This document shows positions 37,075 through 46,692 of a DNA stretch of 64,000 nucleotides, in pieces. This stretch comes from Gemmatimonadota bacterium. GTDB taxonomy: Bacteria > Gemmatimonadota > Gemmatimonadetes > Longimicrobiales > Gaopeijiaceae. The notes under the pieces are model-generated. The model ran no database searches. It was not told where the DNA came from and saw only the letters and a list, made by a program, of their open reading frames with translations. Every line of letters starts with the position of its first letter. Within the stretch, counting starts at the first letter, position 1. The stretch is from NCBI GenBank assembly GCA_028873595.1, contig JAPPOV010000026.1:1-64000 (forward strand), in the 5' to 3' direction. The position numbers were made by a program, and so were the translations under genes.

Positions 37075-37959
37075 TTAGTGAGTCATGGCGTAGACGACGT
37101 AATTCACGCCGAGCTTGTACGCCTCGTTGGCCAGGTCGATGGGGTAGTACCCATAGTCTGAGAACTCCCAGTACTCGGCCATGTCGTTATTTGCGTTGAT
37201 CATGACCATGAGTCGCTTGGTCACGTCGTTGTCCTCGTAAATGCCGTACCACGCGGGTGGATATCCGCCATATGGTGGGACGACGTCCTGCGGGACGATC
37301 CGGAAGAAAGAGTCGAAGATCTCGTCGACCTCCGTTACCGCCTGCATGTCGAGCTCTGGAAGCGCGCGCTTCAGATGGAATTCGAGATTGTCGAGCTCTC
37401 GGGGGCCGCGAAAGTCGTCAACCATCAAGAATCCACCCTTCCGCAGGTACTCACCAACGCGCTCGACTTCCTCGTCACTCGGGTTCCAGTATCCGGGCTC
37501 GACGATGTACGAGATCGGATGGCGGAAGAGTTCGTCGTCCATGAAGGTGTAGACGTTCGATGCCGCCCGAGTCGTGCTGATGTTCGTCGTTTCGTCCAGG
37601 ATCGCGAGGAAATTGCGGTCAGCGCGCGGGTAGTCGTGGGCCCACATCGCTCCGCCCCGCCGACGTCCGAATCCCCCGAAGCCGCGCCTTCCGGCCTGGA
37701 AGGCGATGCGAACGAAGTGATAGTCCCCGTCGTACGGAGGCCCCTGGATATCCTGCGATGCGTGGGCGCGCGAGGTGGGTGCTGCGCCCAGGTAGGAGGC
37801 GTAGTGGTCGCCGAGAGATGTCGATGCGGGCCCATGGCCCAGACCGGTGAATCGCCCCGAGTCCGCGTGGGTCACGGTTGCTGTGAGCAGGGCGGAAGCG
37901 ACGACGGTGAGTGCGAAGCCCCCAAGGCCCCGGATGCGACGTGCTGAGGCCGTCTTCAT
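37075..37959 (-). CDS. Exported DUF4159 protein (second copy)
   Basis: A 294-residue secreted protein with a signal peptide ending near THADS. The DUF4159 domain shows WAHDYPRADRNFLAILDE, GGFLMVDDFRGPREL, the end ANNDMAEYWEFSDYGYY, and a C-terminal LGVNYVVYAMTH. The domain has a Rossmann-like, glutamine-amidotransferase-type fold without a known reaction. A Gly/Arg-rich patch (GRRGFGGFGRRRGG) precedes it. Its start overlaps the TPR peptidase stop (ATGA). It is a diverged paralogue of the operon's first gene. Confidence 0.87.
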   Translation of the reverse strand: MKTASARRIRGLGGFALTVVASALLTATVTHADSGRFTGLGHGPASTSLGDHYASYLGAAPTSRAHASQDIQGPPYDGDYHFVRIAFQAGRRGFGGFGRRRGGAMWAHDYPRADRNFLAILDETTNISTTRAASNVYTFMDDELFRHPISYIVEPGYWNPSDEEVERVGEYLRKGGFLMVDDFRGPRELDNLEFHLKRALPELDMQAVTEVDEIFDSFFRIVPQDVVPPYGGYPPAWYGIYEDNDVTKRLMVMINANNDMAEYWEFSDYGYYPIDLANEAYKLGVNYVVYAMTH

Positions 37960-40592
37960 GACGGGATGCCTCGGATCGCGAGCAGTAACTCCAGGGCTTC
38001 TTCGTAATTCGGCGCGATGGTGAGCGCGCCCATGACCGACCGCCGGGCTCCGCTGAGATCACCCGCTTCGCGCTGGGCGACGGCGAGGAGGTACAGCGCT
38101 TCTGCCCGGTCCACCGGGTCGAGCGCGACCACGGCCGCTCGCTCAGTCGCCGCCCGAGGTGCGTTGCCCAGCCTGGTGTGTAGTTCGGCCAGGCGTTCGT
38201 GCAGGCTCAACTCGTACGGCCACACGAGGACAGCTCGGTCAAGTGCCTCCGCGCTTTCCTGCTCGCGCCCCAGCTCGGCGAGCACTTCGGAGTGCATCAG
38301 CATCGCCTGGTAATGGGACTCGGAGATCTCGGTCAGCTGCGCGAGTGTGCGAGCTGCGTCCGCGGTCTCTCCGCGTTCCCTCTGAATCTGAGCGATGAAC
38401 CAGAGCGGACTGTCCGGGCCCCCGAAGTGAGGGAAGATCTCCAATGCAGCGCGGAGGTGTTGCTCAGCCCGGTCGAAGTCCCGGGCACGATAGAGCTGCA
38501 CACCAAGCTGGAGGCGGCCGATGAGGTCCCCGGGGTGTGACAGGACGAACTGTCGCATCCCGTCGACATCGTCGGGGCCTGGACGCTCCTCCGCGATCTT
38601 CACGAGGCCGGCCAGCGGTCTCGCGAATCGCTCGTGCAGGTACTGGTCGAATTCGTCATCGAACTCGGTGAGCGACATTCCGACCAGGGACTCGAAGAGC
38701 TCCTCCGTCGTTCTGCCTTCGGCGTACCCCTGGAGCATGTTCCGGATCACATCGAAGCCATATCGCTCTTCGATGATCTGGAAGACCAGGGAGGCCTGGA
38801 AGTACGAGTGGATCACCTGCTGAGGGTAGTCCGGGTTCATGAACCCGTCGTTTAGCTCGGAGACCTTCTTGAGTCGCCCGTCCCGCAGGGACATCAGGAA
38901 GGGGATGTTCGCCTGGTGACCCCAACCCTGACGTGCCTTTCGCTGCTCGTGTACAGCCAGACCTTCGGAGAACCAACGCGGCACGCGGTTGTCCGAAAGC
39001 GCCAGGTGGAACGTGTGGGCCAGCTCGTGCCAGAAAACCGAAGCCCAGTTGTACTCACCCAGTTGCCGTGCAGAGGGGGCGTCCATCACGAGCACACGCC
39101 CGAAGCTCACCCCGAGCGCACCCAGGCCGGCCTCGCCCAGGGTGCGGACCGAGAAGTCGGCGCTGCTCGGATAAAGCTCAGCGCGAACCGGAAGGTCGGG
39201 CTCGTGACGGTAACGGTCGACAAGCGTGGTGTATGCTTCCTCGGCGATCGGCGCGAGGTACGTCGACAGGATCTCGTCTTCGGAGGAGTGCAGAAAGAGT
39301 TCGAAGTGTTCGGTCTCGTGGATCTGATACCGTTCGAATGTGTCCGCGAGGTCGAGGTTGTTCTTGAACCAGGGATTGTACGGATCGCCTGCGAAGGCAC
39401 GTTCAAGGTTGGCGCGCCCGGTTTCGATATCTCCGAGCCGCATCTGGTTCATGCCGAGGAGGCCCCACGCCTCCCACGCTGCAGAATCGAGCGTGACGGC
39501 TTCTGACGCCCGCTCTACCGCATGACGGTAGCGCCGGGTCATGACCATCAGCTCTGCGAGTTCGGTATCGAATCCTGCGTAACGGGGGTTCAGCTCGCGA
39601 ACTCGAGATCGTACGTCGCGGAACGATCCGAGGTCGTCGAGGAGCAGATGGGAGCCGGCGAGGGCTGTGAGGGCCGGCAGGGAGTTCGGGTTTACGTCGA
39701 GCGCCGCTTGGGCCTCGCTTCGGGCCTCTCGGTGGTTTTCGCCACGGAGGTGTCGCATTGCAATCAGAGCGTGGGCACGCTCGTGGCCCGGGTTTACATC
39801 CAGAAGGCGCTCGAAGTAGTCGTTCGCCTCGGTGATTCCGTCGAACGTGAGAGACTCGGCCATCCCGAGTAGGGCCCCGGGATGAAACGGGTTCCGAGCG
39901 AGCACCTTCTCGAACTCTTCTTTCGCAGCGGGGCTGTCGTACTTCTCGAGGAACAGATTCCCGATGCGGACATAGGGCTCGGCCCAGCCAGGATCGGAGC
40001 GTGATGCCTCGTCGAAGGCCTTCAGGGCATCCTGGAAGTAGGCGGGATCGGTCCGTCCGAGGTAGTGAACCGCGCGGCCTACGGCCACGAGGTCCGAGGA
40101 CGAGAGGTTCCCGGCTGCGTTGTTGTACAGGTCAATGAAGGAGTCGAATCGGCGCATCGCCTCGTCGACCTGGCCACGAGCGAACATCAACTCCGCCAGT
40201 CCTACTCTTGCCGTGAGGGCCCATCGTGTCTCAGAGGTGGCTCCCTGTCGGTACGCCTGCGCGGCCTCGTCCAATCGACCTGAAGCCCTCAACGCGTCGC
40301 CTGTCAGATGCGCGACTGCGCCGGGGTCGGGCGCGTCGCGCCCGGTTCTGATCGCCTCCTCGTAGCGGCCCGTCGCGATAAGGGCTTCCATGAGGAACGC
40401 CCGGACCAGAGCGTCGGCCGGCTGGTCGCGAACCATGTCGCCGTAGATGTCGATCGCCTCGACGTATTGCCCCGAGCGAAGGTACTCACGGGCTGTAGCC
40501 TGCGTGGACGAAGTGCTTTGCCCGAAGATGACGTGCGGGGCCAGTCCGATACCGAGCGCCAACGTGAGTCCCAGCCCTGTCGTGCGTTTCAC
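37956..40592 (-). CDS. Exported TPR-repeat gluzincin metallopeptidase
   Basis: An 878-residue exported protein (signal up to about residue 24) with N-terminal TPR repeats (about 30-415), a gluzincin peptidase domain (about 425-690) and further TPRs (about 700-875). The active-site motif HELAH (522-526) and a downstream glutamate in WFSEGLA (E543) match the HExxH...E zinc site of the peptidase MA clan, so it should be active. The start is GTG at 40592, overlapping the upstream stop by four bases. TPRs suggest that it docks on other operon products; the substrate is unknown. Confidence 0.88.
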   Translation of the reverse strand: MKRTTGLGLTLALGIGLAPHVIFGQSTSSTQATAREYLRSGQYVEAIDIYGDMVRDQPADALVRAFLMEALIATGRYEEAIRTGRDAPDPGAVAHLTGDALRASGRLDEAAQAYRQGATSETRWALTARVGLAELMFARGQVDEAMRRFDSFIDLYNNAAGNLSSSDLVAVGRAVHYLGRTDPAYFQDALKAFDEASRSDPGWAEPYVRIGNLFLEKYDSPAAKEEFEKVLARNPFHPGALLGMAESLTFDGITEANDYFERLLDVNPGHERAHALIAMRHLRGENHREARSEAQAALDVNPNSLPALTALAGSHLLLDDLGSFRDVRSRVRELNPRYAGFDTELAELMVMTRRYRHAVERASEAVTLDSAAWEAWGLLGMNQMRLGDIETGRANLERAFAGDPYNPWFKNNLDLADTFERYQIHETEHFELFLHSSEDEILSTYLAPIAEEAYTTLVDRYRHEPDLPVRAELYPSSADFSVRTLGEAGLGALGVSFGRVLVMDAPSARQLGEYNWASVFWHELAHTFHLALSDNRVPRWFSEGLAVHEQRKARQGWGHQANIPFLMSLRDGRLKKVSELNDGFMNPDYPQQVIHSYFQASLVFQIIEERYGFDVIRNMLQGYAEGRTTEELFESLVGMSLTEFDDEFDQYLHERFARPLAGLVKIAEERPGPDDVDGMRQFVLSHPGDLIGRLQLGVQLYRARDFDRAEQHLRAALEIFPHFGGPDSPLWFIAQIQRERGETADAARTLAQLTEISESHYQAMLMHSEVLAELGREQESAEALDRAVLVWPYELSLHERLAELHTRLGNAPRAATERAAVVALDPVDRAEALYLLAVAQREAGDLSGARRSVMGALTIAPNYEEALELLLAIRGIPS

Positions 40593-41590
40593 GATCCGCC
40601 TCCCTCAAGCGCCCGGATCTCGCGGTTCTTCAGGGCGAGCTCGACGAGAAAGGGTTCGACGGCATCGAGGTATTGATCTTCCGTCATCGACTCGCGCACG
40701 GCGCGCACTTCGTCGATGCGTACCTGGATCGCGTTGCGCTCCTCGTACAGGCGTGCGAGTTCGGGATCGTCGGGCACCTGAGCTGCCGTGCCAGAAACTC
40801 CCCCAAGCTGAAAGGTCGCTGCGAGTGGCCCGTCCGGTTCCGTCAGGCCTGCATCGTGGCTGGGGCGGCCATCTCCGTTGTCATCGAGGACGGCGTTCTC
40901 CGTAAGGATCTCGTTTTCGTTCTCGTATAGTCGCTCCACTTCGCGGCGCGTGTAGAGGAACGCCTCGAGAAGAGACACACGCTCGTCCTTGTCCAGATCG
41001 GCGTCATCTCCCGCGATGGCGGCCGCGAAGAACTGGCCGAACTCAGTGGCGTTGAGTTGTCGCTCGCTTCGTGTGGCTGCGACCAGGATCCGGTTCGGAC
41101 CCGACAGAGGTGAGATGAACCCTCCGCTTGCGGTCCCCGTATGGACGAGCGCCAGCGTCTGCGTAGGGAACGCCAGTAGTCCATGCTGGACGTCTGACGG
41201 TACCAGGTCCGGACCTGGGAGATTGAATTGAGGCTCTTGCCGGCCGGTGGTGCCGTGTCCGATCAAGACGATGAAGAGTCGGTCGAGCGGTGCGGCTTCC
41301 TGAGCGATCTCTCCGAGTACCTGGAGTACGTTCGCCCGCGTCGACCTCAGTGAGATCATCTCGGGTGCGACGTCGACGTGTTCTCCAAGGTATGTCACGT
41401 TCTCGGGCGGGATTCCGTGTCGGTCGACCAGCGCGGTGTACATCTGCGACGCTTCGGCGTGGAAACTCTGCCGATACTGCTCTTCCCCACCGAGGCCGAC
41501 GACGATCAGCGCGTGGGTGCGGCCCTGAGCGACGATATGGGCCGGCGGAGCCAGTGCCACCGCAAGAAGCAGGATCGCTGCGATCCTCAT
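40589..41590 (-). CDS. C13/caspase-fold protein lacking the catalytic cysteine
   Basis: A 333-residue exported protein with a signal peptide (AAILLLAVALAPPAHIVAQ) and a legumain/caspase-like fold. The catalytic-histidine strand is kept (IVLIGHG, H112), but where active clan CD peptidases have a Cys before SGG, this has VHTGTASGGF (150-158) with no cysteine. A C-terminal segment DADLDKDERVSLLEAFLYTR resembles a family-specific EF-hand-like element. It is probably a pseudo-protease that binds rather than cuts. Start at ATG 41590, overlapping the vWA gene stop as ATGA. Confidence 0.78.
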   Translation of the reverse strand: MRIAAILLLAVALAPPAHIVAQGRTHALIVVGLGGEEQYRQSFHAEASQMYTALVDRHGIPPENVTYLGEHVDVAPEMISLRSTRANVLQVLGEIAQEAAPLDRLFIVLIGHGTTGRQEPQFNLPGPDLVPSDVQHGLLAFPTQTLALVHTGTASGGFISPLSGPNRILVAATRSERQLNATEFGQFFAAAIAGDDADLDKDERVSLLEAFLYTRREVERLYENENEILTENAVLDDNGDGRPSHDAGLTEPDGPLAATFQLGGVSGTAAQVPDDPELARLYEERNAIQVRIDEVRAVRESMTEDQYLDAVEPFLVELALKNREIRALEGGGS

Positions 41591-43881
41591 ACGAGCCCCC
41601 GGATGCGCCGAAACCCCCACTCCGCACCCATGAGGAGCAGCATCGTCAGGAAGATTACGGGCAGATCCCACAAGTCGTGCTCTTCTGTCAACGTGACTCC
41701 TGCCCCGCTGAGCGAAATGTCTTCCGGGAGCGTGGTCGTATTGTCGGAAGTGTAGAAGCGACCACCCGTTTCATCGGCCAGGCGCTGGAGTAGTGACGTG
41801 CGACGTGCGGAAGAGAAGTACTCTTCGTCGCTTCGTGCGACGTGCAGCACGGACTGGTCGATGCCGAGTGTCGCATCCCCCCGTATCGCCTCGAGGTCGA
41901 TCTCGTAGTCGCCCATCTCACGAGGCCGAAACTCGACGACGTATTCGCCGTCCTCCTCGACGGTCCAATCCACGGGCAGCTCGTCGATCACTCCGGAAGG
42001 ACTCGTCACCGTCGCCGTCACAATTGCATCGTTGACCTCGAGATACGTGGAGTCCGAGATCGTCGCGACCAGTCGTACCGTCTCTCCAGGTTCGACTCGC
42101 TCCTGATCCGTGGCGACCGATACGGCCTCGGGCACACCGTCGACGAGCCAGCGAAGCATCTGCTGCCAGAAGGATTCGTGGCTCTGATCTTCCAGCGGCA
42201 CGTCAGCGTGCATCTGCCAAAGCCAGGTATCCTGGGGCGTGAGGGCGATCGAGGTGCCACGGCCATACCGCTGGAATGCGAGCACCACCTGTCGATCAGT
42301 CGTGATACCGTCGGTGTTGATTCCCTCCAGCAGGGTTGTCGCGCCGGGCCGGATCCGTGTGATCGGATTGACCACCGTGAGGGGTGGGAGTGAATCCCAA
42401 CGTGTCGTCACGGCACCCGACTCGGCGTCGAGTTGCACCGCTGGGTGGGCAAGTCCCGCAGGAGTCGGTTCCACACGTACCTCGGCGAAGTACCCCTGGG
42501 GGCCAGTGCCTTGAGGTTCGGTCAGAACCACAGGGAGGACCTCTTCGACCGGGGTTCCGATCCACCCACCTTCAGCGAAGGCGCTGTGACCACCGATGAA
42601 GAGCAGGCCTCCGCCTCGGACCGAGACGAAGTCTGCGATCATCTGGAGCTGGTCGAATGTGAAAAAGGATGCTTCGACTGAGCCCAGGACCAGCGCACGG
42701 TACCGGTAGAGCTCTTCGCGCGTGGTCGGAAAGCCGAAGGCGAGCTCCGTGCTGTCCGAGACGGAGAGCCGAAGGAACTTGCTCTCTGCGGTTCTCTGGA
42801 GCACGACGAGTTGGAGGTTCTCATCATCTTCGACCGCGCGACGCATGAACTTCACTTCGAAGCGTGGCTCACCTTCGTAGTAGAGGATCTTCTCCCGTTC
42901 GCCTCGAACATCGACCCAGGCGGTCCGTCGGTTGTTTTCTTCGATACGTTCACCCGATTGGGTCGGGATCTGGAACTCGATACGGCGCGATCCTTCCCGG
43001 TCCAGTTCGAAGCCGATCCGAGCGACAACCGGTTCACCGTCGGGGCCGAGTGCGATCACCTCTTCGGCCAGGATGCTCGTCTCGTCGGACACTACGATCG
43101 GGACGGTGCGCTGACCAAAGCCGTATTGGGTTACGACGACGTCGACCATCAACGTCGAACCTTCCAGGACCGCGCGGGGCAGCTCTACGCGGCCGAGCTC
43201 GATATCCGGCTCGACCGCTTCGTCGCCCACTCCGACGGTGAAGACCGGCACACCAGCCGCCTGCAACGGCACCAGGGCCTCCGTGAGGGGCCGGTCATCA
43301 TTGTCCGCACCGTCAGACACCATGACGAGACCGGCCAGGGGTACGCCGGCGAGATCCTCTCGGGCAGCATCGAGTGCGCGAGCCACATTCGTATGCGTGC
43401 CGTCGTAGGTCAGCTCGCCGAGTCCGTCGATCCGATCCGCGACATCCGAGAACCGGAAGAAACGCAGGACGAATCGATCGGAGAGGCCCTCGAAAAGAGA
43501 GCCCGTTGCCGGGGTGAACGCCTCTTCGATGAAGTCACGACGCTGCGTTCCGTCCTCATTTTCGAGACTCATGCTGCGCGAATCGTCGATCAGCACACCG
43601 ACGAAGTTCTGCTGGGGTACGACCGTCGAGATCCGAAGGATCGGCTGCATGAGGCAGAAGACAAGAAGGCCCAGGAGTGCGACGCGCAGGCTTGCCATGA
43701 TGATGCGGTCGGTGATTGAGCTCTTGCCCCGCGCGATCGTATACGTCGCGACTGCGCTCGCCGCGAGCACGGCGGCGATGCCCAGCAAAGGTCGGAGCGA
43801 CCCGGGTGCGGCGAAGGCGAAGTCGCCCTGCTGAAAGGCAATGTCGCGGTACGTGAAGAGGAACTCGAACAGGGCATCCAT
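41587..43881 (-). CDS. Membrane protein with vWA and glutamine-amidotransferase-like domains
   Basis: A 764-residue inner-membrane protein. Two N-terminal helices (about 31-50 and 60-82) lead into a vWA domain with an intact MIDAS DDSRS (D99, S101, S103). A Rossmann-like amidotransferase region follows (RALVLGSVEAS, VRGGGLLFIGGHSAF), then Ig-like domains and a C-terminal helix. It parallels the BatA-like protein later in the operon, so the system has two membrane vWA proteins plus DUF58. Its start is nine bases after the first DUF4159 gene. Confidence 0.87.
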   Translation of the reverse strand: MDALFEFLFTYRDIAFQQGDFAFAAPGSLRPLLGIAAVLAASAVATYTIARGKSSITDRIIMASLRVALLGLLVFCLMQPILRISTVVPQQNFVGVLIDDSRSMSLENEDGTQRRDFIEEAFTPATGSLFEGLSDRFVLRFFRFSDVADRIDGLGELTYDGTHTNVARALDAAREDLAGVPLAGLVMVSDGADNDDRPLTEALVPLQAAGVPVFTVGVGDEAVEPDIELGRVELPRAVLEGSTLMVDVVVTQYGFGQRTVPIVVSDETSILAEEVIALGPDGEPVVARIGFELDREGSRRIEFQIPTQSGERIEENNRRTAWVDVRGEREKILYYEGEPRFEVKFMRRAVEDDENLQLVVLQRTAESKFLRLSVSDSTELAFGFPTTREELYRYRALVLGSVEASFFTFDQLQMIADFVSVRGGGLLFIGGHSAFAEGGWIGTPVEEVLPVVLTEPQGTGPQGYFAEVRVEPTPAGLAHPAVQLDAESGAVTTRWDSLPPLTVVNPITRIRPGATTLLEGINTDGITTDRQVVLAFQRYGRGTSIALTPQDTWLWQMHADVPLEDQSHESFWQQMLRWLVDGVPEAVSVATDQERVEPGETVRLVATISDSTYLEVNDAIVTATVTSPSGVIDELPVDWTVEEDGEYVVEFRPREMGDYEIDLEAIRGDATLGIDQSVLHVARSDEEYFSSARRTSLLQRLADETGGRFYTSDNTTTLPEDISLSGAGVTLTEEHDLWDLPVIFLTMLLLMGAEWGFRRIRGLV

Positions 43882-43890
43882 GATCCGGCC

Positions 43891-44850
43891 TCAGTGGCTC
43901 ATGCCGTAGACGATCATGTTCGCGCCCATCTCGTAGGCGAACGTCGAGTATTCGAGCGGATAGTACGGGCTCTCGGCCCACTCCCAGGCGTCCCCCAGAT
44001 CGGTATTCCAGTTGACGACCACCATCAGGCGGCGTTCGTCGTCGAAGATGCCCCTCACATGCGGGATGTACCCGTCGCGCTCGTGTGTCTGATATCCGCT
44101 GGCCCCGTTGTTGATGTTCGGGACCTGAAGGACCTCCTCGATGTCGTAGTACGCGCTGAAGAGAGGGTGGTCAGGCGGGATGTCTTCGATGGTTCGCTCG
44201 GGGAAAACGCGGGCCATGTTCCACTCGAACACGCTCCACTCCCGGGTCCCCCAGAAGTCGTCGACGATGAGGAACCCGCCTGCATCGAGGTAGCTCCTCA
44301 AGCCGGCGACTTCCTCGTCGGTCATTTCCATGCGACCTACCTCGACGGCATAGATGACCGGGAAGCGCCGGATGTTCGGGTCCGCGAGGGAGACGGCGTT
44401 TTCCCAGTCATACGCGTTCAGCCGAACGAGGCGTTTGAGAACGATGAGGAACTGGCGGTCTCCTTTCGGATAGTCGGTGGCCCAGGATCCGCCTCCGCGG
44501 CCGCCCCACCAGCCTCGGCCACGGCCCGAGTAAACCGCCCGCGTCCAGTAGAATGGGTAGCGCCCCGGCAGCTCGCCCTCGGTCATGCGCGGCCCCATGG
44601 CACCCGCCGAGGTCGGGCGGACGGCGGGCGGCGCCTCCTGAGCGAAGAATTCGGCACCCGTTCCGAAGACGGGAGGAAGGCGCCGGATGTCTTCGACGTC
44701 GCCGGGGACCGCGGTGGGTCGATCGAGCGGATCGTGTCGCGCGGCTCGCAAATCACTCGCGCGCTCCTCTCCCAGGTCATCGCTGCACCCCCCGAGCACG
44801 GAGAGTGCGGCGCAGACCAGAATGCTACCGGCGTGGGAGAGTCGCCACAT
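43891..44850 (-). CDS. DUF4159 lipoprotein (first gene of the nine-gene operon)
   Basis: A 319-residue lipoprotein with a signal and lipobox VLGGC after MWRLSHAGSI. The DUF4159 domain is marked by WATDYPKGDRQFLIVLKR, GGFLIVDDFWGTREW, NWNTDLGDAWEWAESPYY and the terminal GANMIVYGMSH. The start at 44850 is chosen because it directly precedes the signal; a longer frame runs to 45057 but lacks protein-like sequence. It heads the operon, and the promoter should lie in 44851-45094, which also holds the divergent start of the next gene. Confidence 0.87.
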   Translation of the reverse strand: MWRLSHAGSILVCAALSVLGGCSDDLGEERASDLRAARHDPLDRPTAVPGDVEDIRRLPPVFGTGAEFFAQEAPPAVRPTSAGAMGPRMTEGELPGRYPFYWTRAVYSGRGRGWWGGRGGGSWATDYPKGDRQFLIVLKRLVRLNAYDWENAVSLADPNIRRFPVIYAVEVGRMEMTDEEVAGLRSYLDAGGFLIVDDFWGTREWSVFEWNMARVFPERTIEDIPPDHPLFSAYYDIEEVLQVPNINNGASGYQTHERDGYIPHVRGIFDDERRLMVVVNWNTDLGDAWEWAESPYYPLEYSTFAYEMGANMIVYGMSH

Positions 44851-45094
44851 GGGCTGGGTCCGGATCTGGGCGTGCGGGGTCCTTCCTACGAATCCCTCGG
44901 TGATTGGTTCCTGCTCGGACACGTGCGATACCTGACTGCTCAACACGCCCCACTCGATCCTTACTGGGCCAGGGCTTCCCGAACCCGATCGAGAATTCCA
45001 TCGTAGGGCCAATCGACCCCACGACGACACCCCCGAACCGAAAGGCCCGAGGCGCACACGAGCGACAGTAGGGCCTCGACCCTAGATTGGACAT

Positions 45095-45535
45095 ATGCCT
45101 AACAAACCGATGACCGTCATGTCGCGGAACGTAACCCTGCGTGACTTCGGGATCTTTCAAGCCAAGCTCTTCCTGGATGGCATGAAAGATCTCGTTGCAT
45201 TCAATTTGTCGATCGTTGCGATCGTACTCGATTTCATTTCGGGTCGAGGCAAACGTCCACGCCTCTTCTATTCGGTCGTCCGAGCTAGCGAACGATTCGA
45301 TCGATGGCTGAATCTTCACAGCGTGGTGACCCGCATGGACGAGCGGCTCAGTGATGAGGGTCTCTTCGGTGGGGCAGACGAGGACGACGACACCATCGTC
45401 GGAGAGATTGAACGACTCATCAAAAGTCAGGCGGTCTCGAGGGACGAGGTGCTGCGGCGCCTGCGTGCTGGATCGGATGCACTGAGGGGAAGGGACGCCG
45501 GGCCGGAAGACTCATCGATGGATGGCGAGCCGTGA
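45095..45535 (+). CDS. Small hypothetical protein coupled to the AI-2E-family transporter
   Basis: A 146-residue protein of unknown function. An amphipathic or hydrophobic segment (LVAFNLSIVAIVLDFISG) is followed by a conserved-looking FYSVVRASERFDRWLNLHS and a charged C-terminal half. It may sit on the inner membrane. ATG at 45095 is used; internal ATGs at codons 7 and 9 are alternatives. The stop overlaps the GTG start of the next gene (GTGA), which suggests the two proteins work together. I do not recognise a family. Confidence 0.65.
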   Translation: MPNKPMTVMSRNVTLRDFGIFQAKLFLDGMKDLVAFNLSIVAIVLDFISGRGKRPRLFYSVVRASERFDRWLNLHSVVTRMDERLSDEGLFGGADEDDDTIVGEIERLIKSQAVSRDEVLRRLRAGSDALRGRDAGPEDSSMDGEP

Positions 45536-46692
45536 GGGAGCCGACTTCACTGCCGAAAGACGTGCTCTCTGCACGGGTCGAGTTCGGCTTCTTTCTGGGG
45601 CTGGTCGTCGTCCTGACGATCCTTCTTCTCTTTGTGCTCTCCGGCGTCTTTCAGCCGATCTTCTGGGCGGCTCTCATAGGTGTGCTCTTCCGGCCGGTGC
45701 AGAAGTGGTTCGAGTACAAGCTGAAGGGTCGGACGTCGCTTTCGGCCCTCATGACGCTGGGGATCATTCTGGTCACGGTTCTTGTGCCCACGTTGCTCGT
45801 CACGGGTGCCGTAGCTGATCAAGGACTCCAGCTTTATCAAAGCCTTAAGGCCGGAGACATGAACCCTGGCGAGATGCTCGAGAGGCTGGAGCGGTCTCTG
45901 CCCGATGAGGTCCTTGCGATCATGGAGAGTGCAGGGATCGTGCCCGAGACGGGTCCGGACAGGATCTCGCAGGCGGCCATCGATGCGAGTCAACTCATTG
46001 CGGGTCGGGCGATCGGTGTGAGCCAGAACGTGGGCCGCTTCGCAGCCATGTTCTTCATCATGCTGTATCTCCTCTTCTTTGCCCTTCGGGACGGAGACAC
46101 TTTGCTCCGTAAAGCGATATGGGCGCTACCACTCGGAGATCAGAGGGAGCGGGACCTCTTCGGAAAGTTTGCTGAGGTGGGGCGGGCCACGCTCAAGGGA
46201 ACACTCGTAGTCGGCGGAGTTCAGGGGATCCTAGGCGGAATCATTTTCGCCATCCTGGGCATTCAAGGTGCGGTCCTGTGGGGCGTTGCGATGACCTTCT
46301 TGTCTATTGTACCTGCTGTGGGAGCTGCGTTGGTGTGGTTACCGGCCGCCATCTTCCTGCTGGTTGGCGGGGCGTTCGGAAAGGGCGTGATCCTATTGGT
46401 CTATGGCTTCCTGGTGATTGGACTGGCTGACAACATTCTCCGCCCGATCCTAGTCGGGCGGGACACCAAGCTGCCGGACTGGCTGATCCTGGTTTCGACA
46501 CTCGGAGGCCTGACATCGTTCGGGATTTCCGGTTTCGTAATTGGTCCGATCATCGCCGCAATGTTTCTGGCGATCTGGACGATGTTTGGAGAGCAGCAGG
46601 AGAATGGGGCGGACCTCAGTGAGTCGGCCGCCGCGACGGAAGCCCCGGTGGCGGAGCCCTCCGTCCCTTATCCGTTTATCCCACCAGTCTAG
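45532..46692 (+). CDS. AI-2E family transporter (PerM/YdiK type)
   Basis: A 386-residue polytopic membrane protein of the AI-2E exporter family. It has about seven or eight hydrophobic segments. Family strings include QPIFWAALIGVLFRPVQKWF near the N-terminus, VVGGVQGILGGIIFAILGI, and the C-terminal LADNILRPILVGRDTKLPDW followed by GGLTSFGISGFVIGPIIAA. The name is historical; members export varied small molecules or sodium. The start is GTG, overlapping the upstream stop. Its last 17 bases overlap the convergent S9 peptidase. Confidence 0.92.
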   Translation: MREPTSLPKDVLSARVEFGFFLGLVVVLTILLLFVLSGVFQPIFWAALIGVLFRPVQKWFEYKLKGRTSLSALMTLGIILVTVLVPTLLVTGAVADQGLQLYQSLKAGDMNPGEMLERLERSLPDEVLAIMESAGIVPETGPDRISQAAIDASQLIAGRAIGVSQNVGRFAAMFFIMLYLLFFALRDGDTLLRKAIWALPLGDQRERDLFGKFAEVGRATLKGTLVVGGVQGILGGIIFAILGIQGAVLWGVAMTFLSIVPAVGAALVWLPAAIFLLVGGAFGKGVILLVYGFLVIGLADNILRPILVGRDTKLPDWLILVSTLGGLTSFGISGFVIGPIIAAMFLAIWTMFGEQQENGADLSESAAATEAPVAEPSVPYPFIPPV

